Assembly (NCBI GenBank): GCA_965199335.1
Contig: CBDAQZ010000003.1
Coordinates: 682,001 to 746,000, forward strand
Direction of reading: 5' to 3'
From: CBDAQV01 sp965199335
Lineage (GTDB): Bacteria > Pseudomonadota > Alphaproteobacteria > CALMVH01
Length of the DNA stretch: 64,000 nt
The translations under genes were made by a program, and so were the position numbers. The stretch's first letter is position 1. Each line of letters begins with the position of its first letter. Shown here piece by piece: positions 53,535 through 61,743 of this stretch. The notes beneath the pieces are model-generated. The model did not search any database. It worked only from the letters and a program-made list of their open reading frames with translations, and was not told the origin of the DNA.

Positions 53535-55232
53535 CTAATTACAAAGCCCGATCAACGTACCGTAAGGTGAAAGTTTGACCATCTCATCCTCGATAACGGC
53601 GGCATGAACGCGATCGAGCAGCGGAACGAAACCCGGCAGCAGGTTGAGAGGCAAGGAGGCTTCGTATTCCGACAGATTAAAGACCAAAACCAGCTTTTCG
53701 TTTTCATCTTCGCGGGTGAAGGCCAGCACCGGCGCCTCGGTTTCGATCAGGGTGATTTCGCCATAGATCAGGGCCGAATGCTGCTTGCGCCAGGCTAGTG
53801 CTTCGCGCCAGGAGGCGAGGACGCTGGCTGGATTGTTCCACTGGCGATTGACCGACATGTCGAAATGCTCGTCCGGGATCGGCAGCCACGGCACGTTGGC
53901 CGTGGTGAAGCCGGCATTCCTCTCTTCCGCATTCCAGGGAACCGGGGTGCGCGAGCCATCGCGGCCGAAGAAGCGCGGCTGGAAAATCAACCCGTAGGGA
54001 TCGCGGATGAATTCCGGCGCGATCTGCGCCTCCGTCAGCCCCAGCTCTTCCCCCTGGTACATGCAGATGCTGCCGCGCAAGGAAAGCAGCAGCGTCATCA
54101 GCAGGCGGGCAAAGATGGTACGGTGTTCGGGAGCGGACGACCAGCGGCTGACCGAACGCACCACGTCGTGATTGGCAAACGACCAGCACATCCAGCCATC
54201 GCCCAGCGCATCCTTCTGCTCGCGGATCAGCTGCTGGAAGGTGGAGGTATCGAACTTGCCCTTCATCAGGCCCAGCGTATAGGCCATGTTCAGCCGCGGT
54301 TCGGCCAGTTGGGTATAGCGCCCGATCCTGGCCAGCCAGCCAGGCTGGCTCGAGAGCTCGCCCAGCGAGACGGCGTTTGGGTAATCGGCCAACATGCCAT
54401 TGACCTTCCCCATAAAACCGAGCGAGTCGGGATGGGTACAGTCGTAGAGATGTTCCTGAAACTGGAACGGCTTGATCGGCAGGGTCTGCGGCGGGATCGG
54501 GCAGGGGGGATTATTCCGCATCTCTGGATCATGAAACATCCAGTCGATCGCATCGAAGCGCAAGCCTTCGACTCCCTTGTCCAGCCAGAAGCGCCCGATA
54601 CTGAGCATCTCCTCGACCACTGCCGGGTTGCGCATATTCAATTGCGGCTGCGTTTTCAGAAAATGCGACATGTAGTACTGGCCGCGGATCGCCGACCAGG
54701 TCCAGGCACTGGCTCCGAAGATCGACATCCAGTTGTTCGGCGGCGTGCCATCCTCCTGCGCATCGCCCCAGATAAACCAGTCGGCCTTAGGATTATCGCG
54801 CGACATCGAGCTTTCGATGAACCACGGATGCTCGGAGCTGGTGTGGTTCCACACCATGTCGAGCATGACCTTCAGGCCCAGCTCCTTGGCGCGCGCCACC
54901 AGCCGGTCGAAATCCGCCATGCTGCCGAAACGCGGGTCGACGGCCTTGTGGTCGGCGACATCGTAGCCGAGATCGTGGAAAGGCGATTTATAAAAAGGGG
55001 AAATCCAGATCGCGTCGACGCCCAACAGCGCTACATACTCCAGATGCTGGATAATGCCCGGCAGATCGCCGTAGCCATCGCCATTGGAGTCGCCGAAGCT
55101 GAGGGGATATATCTGATAAATTACCGCGCCACGCCACCATTCGGGCGATTTTGTTACCACCTGAGGGGCAGGATCGTCAGACATGATAGTGGTATCGGTG
55201 GCGGAAAGATCGATGGCTTGAAGAGCTGGCAT
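53535..55232 (-). CDS. GH13 alpha-glucosidase
   Basis: 565 residues (an internal Met at 55184 could be the true start; neither has a clear ribosome site). The (beta/alpha)8 enzyme shows WWRGAVIYQIYPLSFGDSNGDGYGDLPGI, LGVDAIWISPFYKSP, DMVWNHTSSEHPWF, nucleophile in GLRFDAIDWMFHD, acid region SLGELSSQPG and FANHDVVRSVSRW. The calcium-type loop and the sequence DVADHKAVDPRFGSM are typical of oligo-alpha-glucosidases. It likely frees glucose from maltodextrins or sucrose-type substrates; specificity cannot be read from sequence. It lies between the two otsA-like genes. Confidence 0.9.
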   Translation of the reverse strand: MPALQAIDLSATDTTIMSDDPAPQVVTKSPEWWRGAVIYQIYPLSFGDSNGDGYGDLPGIIQHLEYVALLGVDAIWISPFYKSPFHDLGYDVADHKAVDPRFGSMADFDRLVARAKELGLKVMLDMVWNHTSSEHPWFIESSMSRDNPKADWFIWGDAQEDGTPPNNWMSIFGASAWTWSAIRGQYYMSHFLKTQPQLNMRNPAVVEEMLSIGRFWLDKGVEGLRFDAIDWMFHDPEMRNNPPCPIPPQTLPIKPFQFQEHLYDCTHPDSLGFMGKVNGMLADYPNAVSLGELSSQPGWLARIGRYTQLAEPRLNMAYTLGLMKGKFDTSTFQQLIREQKDALGDGWMCWSFANHDVVRSVSRWSSAPEHRTIFARLLMTLLLSLRGSICMYQGEELGLTEAQIAPEFIRDPYGLIFQPRFFGRDGSRTPVPWNAEERNAGFTTANVPWLPIPDEHFDMSVNRQWNNPASVLASWREALAWRKQHSALIYGEITLIETEAPVLAFTREDENEKLVLVFNLSEYEASLPLNLLPGFVPLLDRVHAAVIEDEMVKLSPYGTLIGLCN

Positions 55233-55332
55233 GTAACCCAGACGTGTCGTGAGGTCGAAACCTTATAGCGCCCCCGAAGGCGACTTGCCAAGAGCGGCGC
55301 TATAAGAGAATCACGAAAAGTTTGTGGTTATT

Positions 55333-56913
55333 TTATGGTTGAGTCGGTCCGAACCAGCGTTCGTTGGCCCGCCGTACTGCCGGGAAAGCCTGAGTTTCGT
55401 TATCGTTCACGCTGGCCCCGATAGCCTGCCGAAAGCGTGCGCCCCAATGTGCATCGGTAAAGGCACAGATTTTATCCATCATATAGCGGAAGCTGCCTTG
55501 CCGCTTGTCCAGCGAGCCATTCCAGGCTTCATCAACAGCAGACTTAACCTCAGCCCTATTGAGGCCGGGTTTGAGAGCCTTCAGGTTCAGCGCCTCTTTC
55601 ATCGCACCGACGGTTTCCGCGATGTTTTCCGGATCGATAACCTGCGCGCCAGGCATATATTTATTTTTCCGGCCCAGATCCTCTGCGGCGCCAACCATTT
55701 TGCCAAGCAGCAGGACACCGGGGTCGTTATCATTCTGGGCGGCGATAAACTCTTTCGCGACCAGGTTCATCCCATCGCGAATCGAGGTTACCAGGCAAAC
55801 ATCGGCCCGCCGGTACAAATAGGGCAACTGCTCTTCGCGATTAATTTTGTCGGTGTGCAAGATGACCGGCCGGAACCCCTCGTAGCGGGAGTTGATCCGG
55901 TCAGCGATGTCCTGAATGTCCGCGAAATACTGGTCATAGGCTGGCACGCCGTTACGGGTTTGCGGCGCGATCTGGACGAAAGAGATCTGGTCGGCCAGCT
56001 CCGGGCTTTCAGTCAGCAATTGTTCGAAAGCCAGAAGTCGCTCAAGCACCCCCTTGGCCGGGTCCGCCCGGTCGACGCCCAGAAACATCTTCTTGTTGCC
56101 GACTTCGGCCAGAATGTCGCTGACTGTCTGGCTCTGCCTGGTGGGATCGTAGTGGAAGCCGGTGAAAACGGTCGGATCGATCGAGGCCGGGCAAACCTCC
56201 AGCTTGATGATGTGTCCACCGAGAGACAAAGTGCCTTTATCGATTACCTCAGCGCCCATGCGCAGGGCGAACTCGCGGACATGCCGACGGTCGCGCTTGG
56301 TCTGCAGGCCAAGCGTATCGACGCTTTCCAGCAAAGCCTTAAAGTCTTTTTCAGCCAGGGCCCTTCCTTCGTCGTCGAGATTGTTGAAATCTGCCTGGCT
56401 AGGAAAGGGGATGTGCAGGAAAAAGCCGATATGATTAGACACACCCATCCCCCGCAACATGGGAGGCATGGCAAGCAGCTGGTAATCGTGAATCCAGAAG
56501 ATGCTGTTTTCATCGGCCTCGGCCAACGCGTGTTCGGCAGCCATCCGATTGACGTGCGCTGAGTCAGCCTGAGCCTGTTTGCTGGGAGTTGTTGCTTTGC
56601 CCCCATGCATGAGTGGCCAGTAGAAAGCGTTGGCGACGTCTTCGTAAAAACCTGGATATTCGACTGGCTGGGCGAAGCTGGCATGATGAATTCCATCATG
56701 GTCGTATTTTTTCAGGCCGAAGCCGACGACGCTGGCTTTGTTGTCATTAATGCCGATCCACTTGTCCCCGGCCCGCAACCCCTTTTTGTTGGCGACAGTC
56801 AGGCCACCCGGCTTGTCGTTTTCGTAATCCGGGATTGCTTTGGAAACAGCGATGACATTGGAGTCATTTCCGTAGTCTGTCATCACGCGGGCAGCGACAG
56901 CGACTTTGGTCAT
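55333..56913 (-). CDS. Second, divergent trehalose-6-phosphate synthase-like glycosyltransferase (GT20)
   Basis: 526 residues. It shares the GT20 fold with OtsA: FWIHDYQLLAMPPMLR, FFLHIPFPSQADF, FLGVDRADPAKGVLERL (Arg and Lys of the donor/phosphate site kept, surroundings altered from RLDYSKG) and LVAKEFIAAQNDNDPGVLLLGKMVGAAEDL. The N-terminus differs: VIAVSKAIPDYENDKPGGL in place of VVVSNR...GGL. It may use a different acceptor, for example as in glucosylglycerol-phosphate synthases, or a different nucleotide sugar. First gene of the cluster, with GAGGAA before its ATG. Confidence 0.85.
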   Translation of the reverse strand: MTKVAVAARVMTDYGNDSNVIAVSKAIPDYENDKPGGLTVANKKGLRAGDKWIGINDNKASVVGFGLKKYDHDGIHHASFAQPVEYPGFYEDVANAFYWPLMHGGKATTPSKQAQADSAHVNRMAAEHALAEADENSIFWIHDYQLLAMPPMLRGMGVSNHIGFFLHIPFPSQADFNNLDDEGRALAEKDFKALLESVDTLGLQTKRDRRHVREFALRMGAEVIDKGTLSLGGHIIKLEVCPASIDPTVFTGFHYDPTRQSQTVSDILAEVGNKKMFLGVDRADPAKGVLERLLAFEQLLTESPELADQISFVQIAPQTRNGVPAYDQYFADIQDIADRINSRYEGFRPVILHTDKINREEQLPYLYRRADVCLVTSIRDGMNLVAKEFIAAQNDNDPGVLLLGKMVGAAEDLGRKNKYMPGAQVIDPENIAETVGAMKEALNLKALKPGLNRAEVKSAVDEAWNGSLDKRQGSFRYMMDKICAFTDAHWGARFRQAIGASVNDNETQAFPAVRRANERWFGPTQP

Positions 56914-57031
56914 TATTCCTCGATGGGCACTGGGGGTAATTAATCAATTCTTAAAGAACGTAAATTCTTATACTCTTTCAGAAGCGCTATTTCAACAAAA
57001 AGCACAAACAAAAAGCAAATGCCTAAAAAAT

Positions 57032-58012
57032 ATGCAAATCATCCAGGCTGACTATCCCGGCATGCCGGAAAATCTGTTGCTGCAAGAGGTGCCTAAGCCT
57101 GTGCCAAACGCAGGCGAGGTGCTGATCAAGGTCGCCTACACAACCCTTACCCCTATCGATGTGTTCATTCGACAAGGACGGGTCAAATGGTTGAACGGCA
57201 CATGGCCTTTCGTGCCGGGTTTGGAATTCAGTGGCCGGGTCGAAGCACTGGGGCCAGGCGTCGAGAGCCACTGGCAGGGCAAGGCCGTTCTCAGTTTTTC
57301 TGAATTCGGTGGTTGTGCGGAATATGCCTGCGTGCCGGCAAAACGGCTGGTACCGCTTGATGAAAGCCTGGGCTGGGATGTTGCCACGGCCTGGCGGACG
57401 CCAACCCTGGCGGCCTGGTATGCGCTGACGTCGGCACTGAACCTGCGGCAGGACGAGACACTGCTGGTCCATTCGGCTGCCGGACCAGTTGGTATCATGG
57501 CGGCGCAGATTGCCGGCGAGCTTGGCGCCAAGGTAATTGGCCTGGCCGGAGGAGCGGCGAAAATCGCCTATGCGCGCCAGTTCAGCCCGGCGATTTTTTT
57601 CGACTACAGCCAGCCCGACTGGATGCAGCAGGTCAGGGCTGCCGTTCCCGGCGGCGTTACAGCGGTCATCGATGGCAATGGGGGCGCCCAGGCAACGCGT
57701 AATTACGAGGTAATGGCGCCGCAGGGCCGCATTCTCTATCTCGGCGCTACCTCCGGCACGGTGGCGCCTGATGTGCCGGTGGGCCTGCTGGTCGGCAAAA
57801 GCCTGAGCGTCGGCGGCTTCAACCTTAATTCGATTGCCGATGCCAGGATCGAGGCCGATCTGCCAGGCCTGGTACGTAAGCTGGCGAATGGTAAATGGCG
57901 CTTTCCTCTTTCCGAAACTGTAGCGTTGGCTGAAGTTCCCAGCCTGCATGCGCGGTTTGAGGCACGGGGACTGCAGGGCCGGGTACTGATCCGGGTGGCT
58001 GGCAATCTTTAA
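57032..58012 (+). CDS. Zinc-independent MDR oxidoreductase (quinone oxidoreductase-like)
   Basis: 326 residues from ATG 57032 (MQIIQADYPGMPENLLLQEV); the frame extends upstream to 56906 through non-coding-looking sequence. The medium-chain dehydrogenase fold is evident: GLEFSGRVEALGPGVESHWQGKAVL, nucleotide-binding VHSAAGPVGIMAAQIAGELGAKVIGLAGG and GRILYLGATSG. Structural and catalytic zinc Cys ligands are absent, as in NAD(P)H:quinone reductases. Substrate unknown. It is divergent from the second otsA-like gene across a 118-base AT-rich gap. Confidence 0.87.
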   Translation: MQIIQADYPGMPENLLLQEVPKPVPNAGEVLIKVAYTTLTPIDVFIRQGRVKWLNGTWPFVPGLEFSGRVEALGPGVESHWQGKAVLSFSEFGGCAEYACVPAKRLVPLDESLGWDVATAWRTPTLAAWYALTSALNLRQDETLLVHSAAGPVGIMAAQIAGELGAKVIGLAGGAAKIAYARQFSPAIFFDYSQPDWMQQVRAAVPGGVTAVIDGNGGAQATRNYEVMAPQGRILYLGATSGTVAPDVPVGLLVGKSLSVGGFNLNSIADARIEADLPGLVRKLANGKWRFPLSETVALAEVPSLHARFEARGLQGRVLIRVAGNL

Positions 58013-58065
58013 CTTCATGGTGAGTTGCGATATGGTATAAGTCGCCATTACCGATGGAGTCTGCC

Positions 58066-58368
58066 ATGTCCCGTTTTCTATATGTCCTGATGTTCAGTCT
58101 GCTGTTGAGTGGGGGCGCCCATGCCTTGACCGAAGCTGCGCCAGCGACACCGCAACAGACCGATAATCTTGTCGACCCGGATGAAAAAAGTGAATTCGGC
58201 GCCAATACGGCAAACGATACTTCCTATCCGCAGAACCGCACGCGCAGCCAGTACCTGCTGGGTGAACAGGCCGATCAGGCTCGGTCAGACAACAGTAACC
58301 ACCTGGGCAATTTTTCCTTTGGCTTCAGCCAACAAGCTGGTTCAACCTACAATAATTATCGCCACTAA
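58066..58368 (+). CDS. Small hypothetical secreted protein
   Basis: 100 residues from ATG 58066, chosen over ATG 58054 because GGAG at 58056-58059 is six bases upstream. The signal peptide SRFLYVLMFSLLLSGGAHA is clear. The mature part is hydrophilic and Asn/Gln/Ser-rich (PQNRTRSQYLLGEQADQARSD, ending STYNNYRH), without cysteines, probably disordered. It lies 15 bases before the hydrolase gene, likely the same transcript. No family recognised. Confidence 0.65.
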   Translation: MSRFLYVLMFSLLLSGGAHALTEAAPATPQQTDNLVDPDEKSEFGANTANDTSYPQNRTRSQYLLGEQADQARSDNSNHLGNFSFGFSQQAGSTYNNYRH

Positions 58369-58382
58369 GAGCTACACTTGTC

Positions 58383-58892
58383 ATGAAGAGTAACCCGGCT
58401 ATTCAGGGAGATGCCCTGCTGATCATCGATATGCAGGTGGGCTTTTTATCAGGGATGGGTGATTTCATCAAACGAGTGGAAAGTCTCGTTGCCCAGTATC
58501 CGGCGGAGAAAATCTTCTGGCTGAAGTTTCGCAACGAGCCGGAAAGCCTCTATCACAAATACCTGGACTGGAAAGACGTCCTGGTTGCGCCACAAACAGA
58601 GTTGGTCAGCCAATTCAATCCCCCGGCCGAGCGCGTATTCGATCATTATACTTACGCTCCGTCCGACGAAGTTCTGGAACAGCTGAAGGGTTGCAAAGAA
58701 GTGGCGATTGCCGGCGTGGACACAGATGCCTGTGTTTTCGCAACAGCATTTGCCTTATGGGATCACGGCATCCGGCCACTAATTCTAACAGACTATTGCA
58801 GCTCGTCCGGCGGCCTTTACCTGCATAAAGCGGCCCTAGATATAATGCGCCGCCAGTTTGGCGTCGGCTCGATCCTGACTCACCAGCCCTGA
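58383..58892 (+). CDS. Isochorismatase-like cysteine hydrolase
   Basis: 169 residues with the family core LLIIDMQVGF (Asp16) and VAIAGVDTDACVFATAFALWDHG (nucleophile Cys117), then ILTDYCSSSGGLYLHKAAL. The catalytic Lys normally in a V-I-x-K-x-x-x-S-x-F segment is not obvious; the matching stretch reads RVFDHYTYAPS with His88 at that position. Substrate unknown; relatives hydrolyse amides such as nicotinamide, carbamoyl-sarcosine or biuret. Confidence 0.85.
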   Translation: MKSNPAIQGDALLIIDMQVGFLSGMGDFIKRVESLVAQYPAEKIFWLKFRNEPESLYHKYLDWKDVLVAPQTELVSQFNPPAERVFDHYTYAPSDEVLEQLKGCKEVAIAGVDTDACVFATAFALWDHGIRPLILTDYCSSSGGLYLHKAALDIMRRQFGVGSILTHQP

Positions 58893-58954
58893 CCGGAACT
58901 TTGCCAACCGCATTTCGTTAACACCCCATCTTATCACCAAGAATGGAGTGCGTA

Positions 58955-60028
58955 ATGGTCAGGTTTTCACGGTTTGGCATGGTTGCCGCGGTTGGCTTGC
59001 TGGCGTCGGGATTTGCGGCGCAGGCGGCAACGCCGATCGACCCGCAGATGCAGGCCGTGCTGGATGCGCAGGCCAAGCTGGGGGTCAAGCCCATCGAAAC
59101 CCTAAAGCCGGACCAGGCGCGCGAGCAGCCTTCAGTCGCCGATGGCCAGAAGGAACTTCTGGACGAAGAGCATAAATCGACCGATCCTGAAGCCGTCGCC
59201 TCCGTCGACAATATGTCGATCCCTGGGCCGGACGGAAAAATCAAAATCCGGATCTACACGCCGGAAAGCCCGACTAAGCAGCCGTTGCCGGTGATCGTTT
59301 ACTGGCATGGGGGCGGCTTCGTGATCGCCGATCTCGATACCTACGATGCTACGCCGCGCGCACTGGCCAATCTGGCGCATGCGATCGTCGTTTCCGCCGA
59401 TTACCGGCAGGGCCCCGAGCATCGGCTGCCTGCGGCACATGATGACGCCCTGGCGGCTTATCAGTGGGTAACCAGCCATGCCTCGACGTTCGGTGGCGAT
59501 CCGGCCCGCATCGCAGTGGCTGGTGAAAGCGCCGGCGGCAACCTGGCGGCCTACACGGCGATCGAAGCACGGGATCGGCACCTGCCGCTGCCGGTATATC
59601 AATTGCTGGTTTATCCGGTGGCCGGCGGTGGTTTCGACCAGCCTTCTTACGTTGAGAACGCCGATGCCAAGCCTCTAAACACGGCGATGGTAAAGTGGTT
59701 CGTAATGAACTACGAGGCCTCACCGGACGATGTGAACAAGCTGCCACTTTCACTAGTCAGCGAAACCAATTTTGCCGGGTTGCCACCGGCGACGGTGATT
59801 ACCGCGGGCCATGATCCGCTGAATTCGGAAGGCCGGGCCTACGCCAAGTTGTTGCTGGCTGCCGGCGTGCCGGTTCAGTTCCGCAACTATCCCGGCATGA
59901 CACATGAGTTCTTTGGTCTGGGCGCGACTGTCCTGCATGCCCGAGAGGCTGAGGAGTTTGCCGGCGCTAATCTGGCGGGAGCCTTCAGCGGCGGGATGCC
60001 AGCTTCACCGAGTGACGAGCAGCCATAA
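58955..60028 (+). CDS. Secreted alpha/beta hydrolase, hormone-sensitive-lipase type
   Basis: 357 residues from ATG 58955; GGAG six bases upstream favours it over ATG 58943. The signal peptide is RFGMVAAVGLLASGFAAQAA. Catalytic features of the HSL (family IV) esterases are present: YWHGGGFVIADLD (oxyanion HGGG), AVAGESAGGNLAA (nucleophile Ser in GESAG), TAGHDPLNSEG (acid Asp) and YPGMTHEFFGL (His). It should hydrolyse short-chain esters in the periplasm or outside. No link to neighbours is evident. Confidence 0.9.
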   Translation: MVRFSRFGMVAAVGLLASGFAAQAATPIDPQMQAVLDAQAKLGVKPIETLKPDQAREQPSVADGQKELLDEEHKSTDPEAVASVDNMSIPGPDGKIKIRIYTPESPTKQPLPVIVYWHGGGFVIADLDTYDATPRALANLAHAIVVSADYRQGPEHRLPAAHDDALAAYQWVTSHASTFGGDPARIAVAGESAGGNLAAYTAIEARDRHLPLPVYQLLVYPVAGGGFDQPSYVENADAKPLNTAMVKWFVMNYEASPDDVNKLPLSLVSETNFAGLPPATVITAGHDPLNSEGRAYAKLLLAAGVPVQFRNYPGMTHEFFGLGATVLHAREAEEFAGANLAGAFSGGMPASPSDEQP

Positions 60029-60099
60029 GCGAGGCCGCGCGGAAATCCGTTCGCTGCGCCAGCCGGTTAAGGTAGTGCAGTGAACGGGTTTTTTTATTC

Positions 60100-60134
60100 C
60101 TGCCAGAAGCCGGGCACGGGAAAGCTTCCGGCAG
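60100..60134 (+). terminator. Hairpin between the esterase gene and rlmE
   Basis: CTGCCAGAAGC (60100-60110) and GCTTCCGGCAG (60124-60134) pair with one mismatch; an overlapping alternative stem GGCAGTT/AACTGCC follows (60129-60146). Mutually exclusive hairpins just before rlmE could act as terminator or attenuator, but there is no T-tract after them. Confidence 0.4.
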
Positions 60135-60163
60135 TTGAGAAACTGCCTTATGCTGCCTGACAG

Positions 60164-60856
60164 ATGACCAAATCACCTATCCGCCCGACTGGCCGTAACC
60201 TGACCATCCGAGTCAAGACGCGGGAGGGCCGCAGTAATTCTTCCGCCAACTGGCTGGAACGCCAGCTTAACGACCCGTATGTGGCCGAGGCGCGGAAACT
60301 CGGCTATCGCAGTCGGGCGGCATTCAAGCTGTTGCAGCTCGACCAGAAATTCAAGCTCTTGAAGCCGGGCATGGCTGTCGTCGATCTGGGAGCAGCGCCT
60401 GGTGGGTGGTTGCAGGTGACGGGCCCGAAGATCAAGGTAGTCGAAGGGCGGGGCCGCCTGGTGGCGGTCGATCTGCTGCCGATCGAGCCGATCGATGGGG
60501 CGACCATTTTCGAGGGCGACATTCAGGATTCAGCCATTGATGCTAAAATTCGCGCCGCGCTGGGCGGAGCAGCGGATCTGGTACTGAGCGATATGGCAGC
60601 CTCTACGACCGGCCACGCGCGGACCGATAAAATCCGTACTATTGCACTGGCGGAAGTCGCCTTTGCCTTTGCAACCGAGATGCTAGCGCCGAATGGGGCG
60701 TTCGTGGTCAAGCTCTTCCAGGGCGGCGCGGAAAAAGAGCTCCTGGCGCAGATCAAGACGGTCTTTGCCAAGGTTTCACATGCGAAACCGGAGGCCAGCC
60801 GCGCTGAATCGAGCGAGCTCTATCTGGTTGCCCAAGGCTTCAAGGGTCAGCCTTGA
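60164..60856 (+). CDS. rlmE: 23S rRNA (uridine-2552-2'-O)-methyltransferase RlmE
   Basis: 230 residues of the RrmJ/FtsJ family. The enzyme methylates U2552 of the A-loop on the 50S subunit with S-adenosylmethionine. It shows SRAAFKLLQLDQKFKLL (catalytic Lys), VVDLGAAPGGWLQV (SAM site), VLSDMAASTTGH (catalytic Asp) and GAFVVKLFQGG (catalytic Lys). The basic N-terminus (RPTGRNLTIRVKTREGRSNSS) is usual in alphaproteobacteria. The stop overlaps the start of prmA (TGATG), so the two methylase genes are coupled. Confidence 0.95.
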   Translation: MTKSPIRPTGRNLTIRVKTREGRSNSSANWLERQLNDPYVAEARKLGYRSRAAFKLLQLDQKFKLLKPGMAVVDLGAAPGGWLQVTGPKIKVVEGRGRLVAVDLLPIEPIDGATIFEGDIQDSAIDAKIRAALGGAADLVLSDMAASTTGHARTDKIRTIALAEVAFAFATEMLAPNGAFVVKLFQGGAEKELLAQIKTVFAKVSHAKPEASRAESSELYLVAQGFKGQP

Positions 60857-61742
60857 TGTTTCCCCGTTTCACTCTTGCCGTAACCGTGCCAGCCGCCGCG
60901 ACCGAGATTTATCTGGCGGCGCTGGAGCCGTTTGCCGAATCGCTGACCATGTTCGAGGCCGATCCCGATGGGGTCGAATGGCAGCTGGGCGGCGTCCTGC
61001 AGCAGAGTTATGACCAGGCCGCCTTGCAAGGTGCACCTTGATGTATCGCCGCTTTGACGACCGGGCTGGCCGATCCGCCGGTCGAGATCGCGCCACTGGC
61101 GGAAGATGGATTGGCTAAGCCGCATTGCCGCCGGATTTCCCGCCGGTGCATTTTGGCCGCTTCTTCCTGCATGGTTCGCATTACCGGCCATCGCCTGGCG
61201 AGGGGCAGGTGCGGCTGCAGGTCGATGCCGGTACCGCCTTCGGCTCCGGCGAGCATGCCACGACGCAGGGGTGCCTGCGCGCCATCGAGATGTTGCACAA
61301 GCAGCACCGGATCGACCGGGTTCTCGACATGGGCTGCGGCTCGGGTATTCTGGGCATCGCCGCCGCCAAGTTGTGGCATTGCAACGGTTACCGCGATCGA
61401 CATCGATGCGGAAGCCGTGCGAGTTACCCGTGAAAATGCCCGGCTAAATGGTGTGGCTGCCCTGTTGCAGTCCGCGGCGGGAGATGGCTATCGAACGCGG
61501 CTGGTCGACACAAACCGGCAAGTTCGACCTGATCGTCGCCAATATCCTGGCCCGCCCGCTGCGGCGCATGGCGCGCGAGCTGGCGCATAACCTGCAGCCG
61601 GGCTGGCACGGCGGTCCTCTCCGGGCCTGTCTGCGGAAACAGGCACAGGAGCGTCATCGCCGCCCATGCCACGTTTCGGCCTGCGCGTGGTGGCAAGCGC
61701 CTGCCGCTTGGCGACTGGATGACGCTGGTGTTGAGGAGATAA
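60856..61742 (+). pseudogene. prmA: Ribosomal protein L11 methyltransferase, frameshifted
   Basis: The start ATG overlaps the rlmE stop. The product trimethylates ribosomal protein L11 using SAM. Family sequence can be followed across frames: LAALEPFAESLTMFEADPDG, then PVHFGRFFLHGSHYRP, AGTAFGSGEHATTQGCLRAIE, LDMGCGSGILGIAAAKLWH, TAIDIDAEAVRVTRENARLNG, GKFDLIVANILARPLRRMARELA and GDWMTLVLRR before TAA at 61740. The frame must advance by one base near 61103, 61140, 61380, 61510 and 61610, and an in-frame TGA near 61039 also needs indels. Each resolvable change is a one-base insertion. The motifs are intact, so the real gene is probably functional and the consensus poor here. Confidence 0.85.
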
Positions 61743-61743
61743 C

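Noticed and set aside
56906..57031. N-terminal extension of the MDR oxidoreductase
   Set aside because: The 42 extra codons cross the AT-rich promoter gap and read as Lys/Asn/Gln-rich non-family sequence; ATG 57032 gives the normal start.
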